A stretch of 64,000 nt of DNA, taken from Ruania rhizosphaerae. Its GTDB lineage: Bacteria > Actinomycetota > Actinomycetes > Actinomycetales > Beutenbergiaceae. The stretch is from contig NZ_VSMB01000002.1 in assembly GCF_009805705.1 (NCBI RefSeq), positions 186,001-250,000 on the forward strand. The letters run 5' to 3'. The stretch's first letter is position 1. The number at the start of each line of letters is the position of its first letter. A program made the position numbers and the translations under genes. Below the pieces are notes generated by a model, which had not been told where the DNA came from, ran no database searches, and was given only the letters and a program-made list of their open reading frames with translations. This document shows positions 18,116 to 26,618 of the stretch, in pieces.

Positions 18116-18895
18116 ATGGCTGATCGAGACGAGAGCGCAGTGGTCGACGAGGTCGCTCCCGGCGCCACGAGGACTGCCGTGAGGGCGAGCGAGCGCGAGC
18201 GGTTGCTCGCCGTCTTCACGGCACTGGTGGAGCCGCTGGGGCAAGCGCTGCCCGAGTCGACCGAGGTGGTGCTGCACGATCTGGCCCAGTTGCCGGACTC
18301 GATCGTTGCGGTGCACGGCAATGTCACCGGTCGGCGTATCGGGGATCCTGCAACCGATCTGCTCCTGCAACGGATGACGGCGGGAGAGCTGGACCACGCC
18401 GTCGGGTATCAGACCACACTGCCGGACGGGCGCTCCATGCGCTCGACCACGATGATCATCAAGGATTCCGCCGGCACCCCGGTGGCGGCCCTGTGCCTGA
18501 ACTCGGATCTGTCGGTCTGGCAGTCCCTGCACCGCATCACGGCACAGATGATCGGGCTGGATCCGGGGGCCGAGACCGAGCCACCGGACCAGTCACCGGA
18601 CGCGACGGCAGATGGGCCAACCGAGGTCTTCGCCCGCGACGTGGACGAGCTTGCCGCGCACCTGATCCATCAGGCGATCCTCGAGCAGCAGGTGCCGGTG
18701 GACCTCATGCGCAAGGAGCACAAACTGGCGGTGGTGCGCTCACTCCAGGCGCGCGGGATGTTCCTGTTGCGGGACGCCGTCGAGATGATCGCCGCCTCCC
18801 TCGGGGTGACGCGCTTCACGATCTACAACTACCTCAACGAGATCGCCGACGAACCCGGCAGCAACGGGTCGCGGCGGAAGGGATCCGAACGATGA
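18116..18895 (+). CDS. YheO/DauR-type PAS-HTH transcriptional regulator
   Basis: This 259-residue regulator has a YheO-like PAS domain (about 25-150; recognisable by EVVLHDLAQLPDSIVAV near the start and PVAALCLNSDLS at the end) and a C-terminal HTH (about 190-250) with AVEMIAASLGVTRFTIYNYL. This architecture is that of DauR, which represses D-arginine catabolism, and of other amino-acid-related regulators. The ATG at 18116 follows GAGGGAAGG. It is divergent from the peptide-importer operon and its stop overlaps the next gene as ATGA, so it most likely controls both units in response to an amino acid or imine. Confidence 0.85.
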   Translation: MADRDESAVVDEVAPGATRTAVRASERERLLAVFTALVEPLGQALPESTEVVLHDLAQLPDSIVAVHGNVTGRRIGDPATDLLLQRMTAGELDHAVGYQTTLPDGRSMRSTTMIIKDSAGTPVAALCLNSDLSVWQSLHRITAQMIGLDPGAETEPPDQSPDATADGPTEVFARDVDELAAHLIHQAILEQQVPVDLMRKEHKLAVVRSLQARGMFLLRDAVEMIAASLGVTRFTIYNYLNEIADEPGSNGSRRKGSER

Positions 18896-20061
18896 CTCAG
18901 ACCTTCGACGACGTCACCATGGAGCAGCTACGTGCGGTGGGCGGGGTGAAATGGACCGCTTTCGAGGGCAAGATCGGGGCCTTCGTGGCCGAGATGGACT
19001 TCGGGATCGCTCCCCCGATCACGCAGGCGCTGCACGCCGCAGTCGACGTCGGTTCGTTCGGGTACCTGCCGGCGGCGACCGCGGCGGCAATGTCCCAGGC
19101 GTATGCCGAGTGGGCGCAGACCCGCTACCAGTGGTCCGTCGACCCTGCAGACGTCCACCCCGTGGCCGATGTGATCGCCGGGCTCGAAGCGGCGATCGAC
19201 CACTTCAGCGCCCCCGGCTCGGCCGTGGTGCTCCCCACACCCGCCTACATGCCCTTCCTGTCCGTGCCTCTGGCCCACGGACGGCGCATCATCCAGGTGC
19301 CGCTGGCACATGAGGGTGAGCGGTATGTGTACGACCTGGACGCCCTCGATGCGGCGTTCGCCGACGGCGGTGGGTTGCTGGTGCTGTGCAATCCTCACAA
19401 CCCGATCGGCCGGGTGCTCGAGACCGAGGAGATGGCGGCCATCAGCGAGGTGGTGGAGCGCCACGGTGGGCGGGTGTTCTCCGACGAGATCCACGCACCA
19501 CTCGTCTTCCCCGGGCACCGCCATGTGCCCTACGCCTCGGTGAACGAGGCGGCCGCGAACCACACGCTGACCGCAACCTCGGCATCGAAGGCCTGGAATC
19601 TGCCGGGAATGAAGTGTGCCCAGGTGGTGCTCTCCGGTGACGCCGATCGAGAGATCTGGCGCTCGAAGGGCATGATGCTCGAGCACGGCGCAGCCAACCT
19701 GGGCGTGATCGCGAACACGGCGGCGTACTCGGCCGGTGGGCAGTGGCTGGAGGAGGTGCTCACCTACCTTGACGGCAATCGCCGGCGCCTGGCCGAGCTC
19801 GTGGCCGAGCACCTGCCTGGGGTGCGGTACACCCCACCTGAGGGAACCTACCTGGCCTGGCTGGACTTCCGGGAGGTCGAGTTGCCCGAGAGCGCCGCGA
19901 GCCCGACGGCGTTCCTCGCCTCCCGAGCCGACGTCGCCACCACCGATGGCGCCATGTGCGGGGACGCTGGCCAGGGATTCGTGCGCTACAACTTCGCCAC
20001 GCCGCGGCCGATCATGGAGGAGACGATCGCGGCGATGGGGCGGGCGCTGCCTGGCGCCTAG
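18892..20061 (+). CDS. MalY/PatB-family PLP-dependent enzyme (cystathionine beta-lyase-like aminotransferase)
   Basis: This 389-residue fold-type I PLP enzyme carries the MalY/PatB signatures: NPHNPIGRV, the Asp of SDEIHAPL that contacts the PLP pyridine nitrogen, the Schiff-base lysine in ATSASKAWNLPG, and the C-terminal phosphate/substrate-binding region with FVRYNFATPRP. Members split C-S bonds of cystathionine and related S-conjugates or transaminate amino acids. The start overlaps the regulator stop (ATGA). With the importer and amidohydrolase, a plausible path is uptake of an amidated or S-linked compound, hydrolysis, then beta-elimination or transamination. The exact substrate is unknown. 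Confidence 0.88.
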   Translation: MTQTFDDVTMEQLRAVGGVKWTAFEGKIGAFVAEMDFGIAPPITQALHAAVDVGSFGYLPAATAAAMSQAYAEWAQTRYQWSVDPADVHPVADVIAGLEAAIDHFSAPGSAVVLPTPAYMPFLSVPLAHGRRIIQVPLAHEGERYVYDLDALDAAFADGGGLLVLCNPHNPIGRVLETEEMAAISEVVERHGGRVFSDEIHAPLVFPGHRHVPYASVNEAAANHTLTATSASKAWNLPGMKCAQVVLSGDADREIWRSKGMMLEHGAANLGVIANTAAYSAGGQWLEEVLTYLDGNRRRLAELVAEHLPGVRYTPPEGTYLAWLDFREVELPESAASPTAFLASRADVATTDGAMCGDAGQGFVRYNFATPRPIMEETIAAMGRALPGA

Positions 20062-20131
20062 CATGGCGCCGCGACGGTGCGAGGCATCGTAGGCTGCTGC
20101 TGTCAGACCTTCGGCCTCGAGGAGCCATGAA

Positions 20132-21298
20132 GTGAAGATCGCCGTTGTCGGAACTGGGTATGTGGGACTGTCCATCGGCGCGCTGCTGGCGCAGCATCAC
20201 GAGGTGGTGGCGCTCGACATCGACTCTGCTCGGGTCGACCTCGTCAATGCGGGTAGTTCCCCCATCGTGGATGCCGAGTTGGAAGAGTACCTGGGCTCGG
20301 GCCGCTTGACCCTTCGGGCGACGCTCGATCAGGCCGAGGCCTATGAGGGTGCAGAGTTCGTGGTGGTGGCCACACCGACCAACTACGACGAGGAGACCAA
20401 CTCCTTCGACACCTCGACGGTGGAGTCGGTGATCGCGGGCGTCGAGCGGGTGAACCCGGCGGCCGTCGTGGTGGTGAAGTCGACGATTCCAGTGGGCTAC
20501 ATCGAGCGGCTGCGGGAGGACCACGCGGGACTACATGTCCTGTTCTCTCCCGAGTTCCTTCGGGAGGGGCGGGCACTGGCTGACAACCTGCACCCGACCC
20601 GGATCGTGGTGGGCGACCGGAGCGAGGCCGGCCGGAGATTCGCGGACCTGCTGCTGGAGGGGTCGTTGGACAAGGACGTCCCGGTGCTACTCACGGACCC
20701 GACCGAGGCGGAGGCGATCAAGCTGTTCGCCAACACCTTCCTCGCGTTGCGGGTGGCGTACTTCAACGAGCTCGACACCTTCGCCTCCACTCACGGCCTG
20801 AACCCGGAGCAGATCATCCAGGGAGTCGGCCTGGACCCCCGGATCGGCACCCACTACAACAACCCCTCCTTCGGTTACGGCGGCTACTGCCTACCCAAGG
20901 ACACCAGGCAGCTACTGGCGAACTACCAGGACGTGCCGCAGAACCTCATTCGCGCGGTAGTCGACGCCAACACCACCCGCAAGGACTTCATCGCCGCCGA
21001 TGTACTCCGCCGCGATCCCGAAGTGGTGGGCGTCTACCGGCTCGTGATGAAGGCGGGCTCGGACAACTTCCGCACCTCCGCGATCCAAGGGATCATGAAG
21101 CGGATCAAAGCCAAGGGGGTCGAGATGATCGTGTACGAGCCGAACCTCGAGGAGGAGCACTTCTTCCGCTCTCCGGTGGTGCGGAGCCTGGACGAGTTCA
21201 AGGCGCGGGCAGACCTGATCCTGTCCAACCGACTGCACCAGGATCTCGATGATGTTCCGCACAAGGTGTACACGAGAGATCTGTTCGGTCGCGACTGA
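20132..21298 (+). CDS. UDP-glucose 6-dehydrogenase (short Ugd type)
   Basis: This 388-residue NAD-dependent dehydrogenase performs two-step oxidation of a UDP-hexose to a UDP-uronic acid. It has an N-terminal Rossmann motif GTGYVGLS, the STIPVGY segment, EFLREGRAL for substrate contact, and the catalytic cysteine Cys253 in [10 protein letters not shown]. The length and the motif match the compact enterobacterial-type Ugd. It starts with GTG after a GGAG. It should supply UDP-glucuronate (inference) for a glycan. Another dehydrogenase gene follows 90 bases later. Confidence 0.9.
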   Translation: MKIAVVGTGYVGLSIGALLAQHHEVVALDIDSARVDLVNAGSSPIVDAELEEYLGSGRLTLRATLDQAEAYEGAEFVVVATPTNYDEETNSFDTSTVESVIAGVERVNPAAVVVVKSTIPVGYIERLREDHAGLHVLFSPEFLREGRALADNLHPTRIVVGDRSEAGRRFADLLLEGSLDKDVPVLLTDPTEAEAIKLFANTFLALRVAYFNELDTFASTHGLNPEQIIQGVGLDPRIGTHYNNPSFGYGGYCLPKDTRQLLANYQDVPQNLIRAVVDANTTRKDFIAADVLRRDPEVVGVYRLVMKAGSDNFRTSAIQGIMKRIKAKGVEMIVYEPNLEEEHFFRSPVVRSLDEFKARADLILSNRLHQDLDDVPHKVYTRDLFGRD

Positions 21299-21388
21299 CT
21301 GCAGCACGGGTAGTAGATCACTCGTGGGACCGACCGGACGTATGCTGGCATCGCGCCGATGGCGCCCGCTAGGCGAGAAGGAGCACAC

Positions 21389-22648
21389 GTGAGCGCAGAT
21401 GTCGTCATCGTTGGAATGGGCTACGTCGGCCTGCCGCTGGCGCAGGAGGCCGCGCTGCAGGGGCTGTCTGTGGTTGGCTTCGACATCAACCCGAGCGTGG
21501 TGGAAGGGCTGAACGCGGGACATTCCCACATCGACGATCTCAGCGACGACGACATCCAGGCGATGCTCAGCGCTGGATTCCGAGCGAGCGCGGACGATTC
21601 CGTCCTCGCCGAAGCGAGTACGGCCATCGTCTGTGTGCCCACGCCACTCGCCCGTGACGGTGCGCCGGACCTAGGCGCGGTGACCGGAGCCGTGAGCACG
21701 ATCGCGCGGCATCTTCGGTCAGGAATGTTGGTTGTGCTGGAGTCGACCACATGGCCGGGCACCACCGAGGAGATCGTCCGGCCAGTACTCGAAGAAGGCG
21801 GGATGATCGTCGGCACTGACGTATTCCTCGCGTTCTCACCCGAGCGCATCGATCCAGGCAATGCGACCTACGGAGTCCGGAACACACCCAAGGTGGTCGG
21901 CGGTGTCACGCCGGCGTGTACCGAGCGTGCCACAGCGTTCTACCAGCGGTTCATCGACACGGTGGTGCCGGCGAAGGGCAGCAGGGAAGCTGAGACGGCC
22001 AAGCTGCTGGAGAACACGTACCGGCACATCAACATTGCTCTCGTCAACGAGATGGCCCGGTTCTGCCACGAACTCGGGATCGATCTGTGGAACGTAATCG
22101 ACCTGGCAGCAACGAAGCCCTTCGGCTTCCAGGCCTTCTACCCGGGCCCCGGCGTGGGTGGTCATTGCATCCCGATCGACCCGAATTACCTGAGCTACAC
22201 CGTCCGCACACGGCTCGGCTATCCATTCCGGTTCGTCGAACTGGCTCAGGAGGTCAACTCCAGCATGCCAGCATACGTGGCACGCCGAGCCCAGGACATT
22301 CTGAACGAAGACGCGAAGGCACTGCGCGGCTCACACATCCTGCTGCTTGGCGTGACATACAAGCGCAACATCGCCGATCAGCGGGAGTCCCCCGCCGTAC
22401 CACTGGCGGAGTATCTGCGCGAGTGGGGCGCTGAGGTGAGCTATCACGACCCGAACGTACCCACCTGGAACCTGCCCGACGGGCCGCTGGAACGAGTCGC
22501 GAACCTAGACCATGCCGTGAAATCCGCCGACCTGGTGATCCTGGTGCAGAACCACGATGCCTATGACGTCGAAGCGCTGGCTGGACGCGCACAGTCATTC
22601 TTCGATACGCGTGGGGTCACGACGTCCTCCGGTGTGAATCGCCTCTAG
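21389..22648 (+). CDS. Nucleotide-sugar dehydrogenase (UDP-GlcNAc 6-dehydrogenase-like)
   Basis: This 419-residue enzyme has GMGYVGLPLA at the N-terminus, LAFSPERIDPGN, KLLENTYRHINIALVNE and catalytic Cys260 in PGVGGHCIPIDP. The stretch ATKPFGFQAFYPGP is the form seen in WbpA-type UDP-N-acetylglucosamine 6-dehydrogenases, making UDP-GlcNAcA the likely product. The GTG start at 21389 has AAGGAG 6 bases upstream; an earlier in-frame codon lacks one. Together with the preceding gene it provides two uronic acid donors, that is, free carboxylates on a glycan to which amino acids could be amide-linked by the nearby ligases. Confidence 0.88.
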   Translation: MSADVVIVGMGYVGLPLAQEAALQGLSVVGFDINPSVVEGLNAGHSHIDDLSDDDIQAMLSAGFRASADDSVLAEASTAIVCVPTPLARDGAPDLGAVTGAVSTIARHLRSGMLVVLESTTWPGTTEEIVRPVLEEGGMIVGTDVFLAFSPERIDPGNATYGVRNTPKVVGGVTPACTERATAFYQRFIDTVVPAKGSREAETAKLLENTYRHINIALVNEMARFCHELGIDLWNVIDLAATKPFGFQAFYPGPGVGGHCIPIDPNYLSYTVRTRLGYPFRFVELAQEVNSSMPAYVARRAQDILNEDAKALRGSHILLLGVTYKRNIADQRESPAVPLAEYLREWGAEVSYHDPNVPTWNLPDGPLERVANLDHAVKSADLVILVQNHDAYDVEALAGRAQSFFDTRGVTTSSGVNRL

Positions 22649-22680
22649 TCCAGCCGGAGATGATCGGACAGACGCTGGAC
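22648..22680 (+). terminator. Weak stem-loop after the dehydrogenase gene
   Basis: GTCCAGC (22648-22654) and GCTGGAC (22674-22680) can pair across a 19-base loop just after the stop codon. There is no T-run, so termination here is uncertain. Confidence 0.25.
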
Positions 22681-22727
22681 ACGCATCGAAACGCATCGCG
22701 AAGCGACATGACAGGTAGCATCCACCC

Positions 22728-23606
22728 GTGAACTCCACCCACCATGAGCAAGAGGAGACCAGCCAGGTTGGCCTACGCCACCGGCGGTCGATACGGCTCG
22801 GGCGCTGGCGCAGATTAGGACTGCAGCTCGCCTCGCTCGTGGCCGCAGTAGCGCTGTGGTGGGCTGTGACCGCTCTGAACTGGGTAGACCCACTGTACCT
22901 ACCCTCGCCAGGATCGGTCCTGGACGCGCTCGTGCGATCCAACTCGTGCTACCCGGCGAGTGAAAGTAGCTCTCGAATCCTGTGCGGCGAACAGGGCTAC
23001 TTCATGTGGGAACACCTGCTCGCCTCGTTCCGTCGCATCGGTGTCGGCGTCGGCTGCGCGATCGTGCTCGGTCCACTCGTCGGCTTCTTGATGGGGCGTA
23101 GCCGGTGGGTGAACTCATTGACCGAGCCCTACCTGAACTTCCTGCGGGCTCTGCCCCCGCTGGGATACATCGGGCTCCTCATCGTCTGGTTCGGCATCGG
23201 TGACCTGTCCAAGTACTGGTTGCTCTTCCTCGCCGCGTTCCCACCCATCGCGATCTCCACGATCAACGGGATGCGCGGAATTCGCGCGGACCGGATTCAG
23301 GCGGCGGAGTCCATGGGCGCGAACTCTTGGCAGATCACCACGCACGTCATCCTGCCCTCAACACTGCCCGACATCCTGTCCGGCATCCGTATCGCCACAG
23401 GCTTCGCGTGGACGACCGTGGTAGCGGCCGAGCTCAACAATGGCATCCCCGGTATCGGCGGATTGGCTTACGTCTCCGGTACGCAGCTGCAGACAGCACT
23501 GACGATCGCCTGCATCATGGTGATCGGACTGTGCGCCGTCGCACTCGACACGGCGCTGAAGTACCTTGCACAACTACTGGTTCCCTGGCACGGAAAGGCC
23601 TCCTGA
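22728..23606 (+). CDS. Taurine/sulfonate-type ABC transporter permease (TauC/SsuC-like)
   Basis: This 292-residue permease has six membrane segments. Its coupling loop AAESMGANSWQITTHVILPS and the signature YLNFLRALPPLGYIGL match the SsuC/TauC/NrtB group that imports taurine, alkanesulfonates, nitrate or similar small anions. The GTG start lacks a clear ribosome binding site. A Cys-containing insert (SNSCYPASESSSRILCG) after the first membrane segment is not typical. The gene order permease, binding protein, ATPase differs from the usual tauABC order. All three genes overlap by 1-4 bases. Confidence 0.88.
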   Translation: MNSTHHEQEETSQVGLRHRRSIRLGRWRRLGLQLASLVAAVALWWAVTALNWVDPLYLPSPGSVLDALVRSNSCYPASESSSRILCGEQGYFMWEHLLASFRRIGVGVGCAIVLGPLVGFLMGRSRWVNSLTEPYLNFLRALPPLGYIGLLIVWFGIGDLSKYWLLFLAAFPPIAISTINGMRGIRADRIQAAESMGANSWQITTHVILPSTLPDILSGIRIATGFAWTTVVAAELNNGIPGIGGLAYVSGTQLQTALTIACIMVIGLCAVALDTALKYLAQLLVPWHGKAS

Positions 23607-24685
23607 TGTTCACACTCCGACATGCCCGCGCGTCTCGCAGTTCCGGTGCCGCGCTCGTCGCGGCGGCTGCGCTGACCCTGGCTGCGTGCTCCACCGCTGA
23701 GGAGGCACAAGACCAGTCCGATGGGACAGCGGGTGCGGATGAATGCCCAGTAGCCGTGAACGAAGACGTCACGGCTTCGATCCAGATCGCCTACCAACTC
23801 ATCCCGAACGGTGATCTGGTGGTCCGAGACAACGGCTGGCTCGAAACCTGCCTACCCAACGCCACTATCGAATGGAGCCAGTTCGCGTCCGGGGCGGAGG
23901 TCGTGCAAGCGTTCGGATCGGGCACGATCGATATCGGCCTGGTGGGATCGAGCCCGGCCGTGAAGTTGATCTCTCCACCGCTCAACATCGACGCGCAGGT
24001 GATCTGGATCCACGACGTGATCGGCGATGCCGAGTCCCTGGTGGCCCTCGATGCCGTCGAGAGCATCGATGAACTGGCAGGCGCCACCATTGCGGTCCCG
24101 TACGGCTCGACCGCCCACTTCTCCCTGCTCAATGCCTTGGACGAAGCCAGTCTCGGAACTGACGACGTCGACCTCATCAACCTCTCCCCCGACGCAATGC
24201 TCGCCGCCTGGGAACGCGAAGAGATCGACGCAGCCTGGGTGTGGAACCCGACATTGGAGGAGCTGCTGGAGAACGGGACGCTGGTGATGTCCAGCGAGGA
24301 CACCGCCGCCTCCGGCACCGCTACCTTCGATCTCGCCGCCGGCACAACTGAGTTCATTGATGCCAACCCGGAGTTCATGGAGACTTGGACCGCTCTTCAG
24401 AACCACGCTGTCCAGACGATCCAGGACGATCCCGACGCCGCTGCCGAAGCTATCGGTGCACAGCTGGGCGTGAGCCCGGAGGAAGCCACAGAACTCATGG
24501 AAGGCTACGTCTACCTTCCGGCGAGTGAGCAGGCTGGGGAAGACTACTTCGGCGGAGCGATGGCGGAGACCCTCGATCTCACAGCCGAGTTCCTCCTCAG
24601 TCAGCAGGAGATCGACGACATCGCCTCGTCCGAACACTACGCCTCCGCTGTCTACACCGACGCGATCGCCGGCGTTGGCGAATGA
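23606..24685 (+). CDS. Taurine-type ABC transporter substrate-binding lipoprotein (TauA-like)
   Basis: This 359-residue lipoprotein has lipobox LTLAAC and an NMT1/TauA-type fold: IQIAYQLIPNGDLVV at the start of lobe I, FGSGTIDIGLVGSSPAV as the family anion-site segment, LAGATIAVPYGSTAHF and AAWEREEIDAAWVWNP. This series is typical of taurine-binding proteins. The ATG overlaps the permease stop (TGATG); the long frame upstream is a shadow. Taurine or a related sulfonate is the most likely ligand, but aminoacyl derivatives cannot be excluded. Confidence 0.88.
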   Translation: MFTLRHARASRSSGAALVAAAALTLAACSTAEEAQDQSDGTAGADECPVAVNEDVTASIQIAYQLIPNGDLVVRDNGWLETCLPNATIEWSQFASGAEVVQAFGSGTIDIGLVGSSPAVKLISPPLNIDAQVIWIHDVIGDAESLVALDAVESIDELAGATIAVPYGSTAHFSLLNALDEASLGTDDVDLINLSPDAMLAAWEREEIDAAWVWNPTLEELLENGTLVMSSEDTAASGTATFDLAAGTTEFIDANPEFMETWTALQNHAVQTIQDDPDAAAEAIGAQLGVSPEEATELMEGYVYLPASEQAGEDYFGGAMAETLDLTAEFLLSQQEIDDIASSEHYASAVYTDAIAGVGE

Positions 24686-25461
24686 CTCTCGCCCTCGATC
24701 GGGTCTCACATCGCTACGTGACTGACGGCGGTGAGGTTGTCCACGCCGTCGCCGAGACCAACCTGACCATCCCGAAGGGCCAGTTCATTTGTGTCGTGGG
24801 ACCGTCAGGATGCGGCAAGACCACGCTCTTGAAGATCCTGGCAGGATTCGTACAGCCGACGGGTGGCCAGGCGACGCTTGATGAGGTGCCCATCAACGCA
24901 CCCGCACATGAACGTGGCGTGGTCTTCCAGCAGCCAAACCTGTACCCGTGGCTGTCGGTCCGCAAGAACGTCGAGCTCGGGCTGAAGTTTCAAAGGGTAC
25001 GCGCGGAAGCGCGGAGAAGCCGCGCCATCGCGCAACTCGGACTCGTCGGCCTGGAGCAGTTCGCCGAGCAGCGTCCCTACGAACTGTCCGGCGGCATGCA
25101 GCAGCGGGCTCAGATCGCACGAGTGCTGGCCAGCGACCCCGATATCGTCCTCATGGACGAACCGTTCGGCGCGCTCGATGCAATCACTCGCGAGCAGCTA
25201 CAGAACGACCTGCTCCGTATAGCGCGCGAAGGCGGCAAGACGATCTTCTTCATCACGCACAGCGTTGACGAGGCCATCTTCCTGGGCGACCGGGTACTCG
25301 TGATGTCACCACGCCCTGGACGCGTTGTGCTGGACGAGACGATCGACATCTCGCAGCAGCACGGAAAACTCCTGGAGGGCGCTGAACTGCGTGCCACAGT
25401 CGAGTTCAGGGCGTACCGGGAACGAATTGGCGGCGCGATCTTGAATCAGATGATCGCTTAA
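24682..25461 (+). CDS. Taurine-type ABC transporter ATPase (TauB/SsuB-like)
   Basis: This 259-residue ATPase has Walker A GPSGCGKTT, Q-loop VFQQPNLYPW, signature LSGGMQQRAQIA, Walker B IVLMDEPFGALD and H-loop ITHSVDEA, all typical of the TauB/SsuB group. The start overlaps the binding-protein stop (ATGA). It is convergent with the ATP-grasp operon: only 50 bases separate this stop from the last gene of that operon, and they contain a short hairpin GAGCAC-AG-GTGCTC (25471-25484). Confidence 0.9.
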   Translation: MTLALDRVSHRYVTDGGEVVHAVAETNLTIPKGQFICVVGPSGCGKTTLLKILAGFVQPTGGQATLDEVPINAPAHERGVVFQQPNLYPWLSVRKNVELGLKFQRVRAEARRSRAIAQLGLVGLEQFAEQRPYELSGGMQQRAQIARVLASDPDIVLMDEPFGALDAITREQLQNDLLRIAREGGKTIFFITHSVDEAIFLGDRVLVMSPRPGRVVLDETIDISQQHGKLLEGAELRATVEFRAYRERIGGAILNQMIA

Positions 25462-25511
25462 TCCTACGAAGAGCACAGGTGCTCACTCTGGATCGCTCTC
25501 CACCATGGCGT

Positions 25512-26618
25512 CTATTCCTTCGCCGCCGTGGACACCATATGTGCGGGCGCCGTCTGCTCGTCCCCAAGGATCATGCGCACGGTGAGCAACGCCACTGCTT
25601 CCGGCGATCCGCTGACGCGAAACCAGGGAGGCCTCCCACCCGACTGCGAGTGCTCACTTTCAACTCGCAGTGACAGGTCCTTAAACATGCTCAGTTCTGT
25701 CATCGCGACGCTGGCCGACCAACCGACAGGTTCAACGGTCGCCGAGATCATGGACCGACGCCGGCCCGGAATGATGCCGGCCAGTTCACATTCATGCTTC
25801 AGGAACGTGGTGACGATGTCGGGCGAACCACCGGCGTTCACTCTTCGACCGAGATGCGGCGAAGCGTCAAGATCCGCAACTTGGACCGTCTGCCTGCCGG
25901 CCGGTCTCGTCACGTTGTCGACACGGAGCGTCACGCTCCCGTGATCTATACCCGGAACGGCTTGCAGGCTAGCAACAGCGATTGAGCGCAACTCGGGATG
26001 GGTGCTTCCTCGTGCCTCACGCACGGCTCCCTGCGTCGCCGTCCCGGAACCTTCTGTCGAGGAGGAGACAGCTGAGAGCACCTCGTCGCCAGCGACGAGG
26101 CAGTCCAAAGTCACGCCGCCGCGGATCGCCTCCAAGATGAAGGTCCCTCGCCGGTCGGCTGCCTCCAACGCAGACATTCGAGCGTCTAAGTCTGCTGCGC
26201 TACTCAAGCCAGGGGAAACACGGTGACTTCGTGCGCCACGCGCCTCCCGGATGACCACTGGGTAGCCAACCCGGTCCGCGAACCTGGACGCCGACCTACG
26301 GTGCGTCGACCGCAGTAGGACATGCTCCGAGACAGGGAGCCCACCGCGCGCAAGGAGCGCTCGCCACGACGGTGCGTTCTCACAGAAGCTCTCTCCTGCG
26401 AACGTCGTGCCTGTCGACTCACCACCGATGAACGCTAGGCGTGCAGACGTGTTGTCGTCGCCTGAAAGTAGAGCATCCTTGGGAAGTCGTATCGAAGGCA
26501 CACCATGCGCGAGCATCTCAGCTTGCAGAAGCCAACTGTCTCGCAGGCGCTCTGGTAGACCGTCTGACCATCGGACTAGACCTGTGGGCGGGCTGGCCGG
26601 GCGTCGAAAGAACCTCAT
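25512..26618 (-). CDS. Degenerate ATP-grasp-like protein, last gene of the ligase operon
   Basis: This 368-residue soluble protein has an ATP-grasp layout that can be followed by comparison with its operon neighbours: GGLPVSEHVLL, then GYPVVIREARGARSHRV where other family members have a Lys-Pro-x-x-Gly loop, TFILEAIRGGVTLD for the hinge glutamates, and VQVADLDASPHL in place of the metal-binding Glu-Leu-Asn. The nucleotide-binding Lys is Arg and the metal-binding Glu and Asn are changed, so ATP-dependent ligation by this subunit is doubtful. The last 70 residues (from about LSLRVESEHSQSGG) resemble the end of an acylphosphatase fold. Its start overlaps the stop of the large upstream gene (ATGA). 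It may be a regulatory or binding subunit; I do not recognise a characterised homologue. Confidence 0.7.
   Translation of the reverse strand: MRFFRRPASPPTGLVRWSDGLPERLRDSWLLQAEMLAHGVPSIRLPKDALLSGDDNTSARLAFIGGESTGTTFAGESFCENAPSWRALLARGGLPVSEHVLLRSTHRRSASRFADRVGYPVVIREARGARSHRVSPGLSSAADLDARMSALEAADRRGTFILEAIRGGVTLDCLVAGDEVLSAVSSSTEGSGTATQGAVREARGSTHPELRSIAVASLQAVPGIDHGSVTLRVDNVTRPAGRQTVQVADLDASPHLGRRVNAGGSPDIVTTFLKHECELAGIIPGRRRSMISATVEPVGWSASVAMTELSMFKDLSLRVESEHSQSGGRPPWFRVSGSPEAVALLTVRMILGDEQTAPAHMVSTAAKE

Noticed and set aside
18493-18891. N-terminal extension on the MalY-like enzyme
   Set aside because: It is a shadow of the YheO-type regulator gene; the ATG at 18892 overlaps the regulator stop and yields the expected family length.
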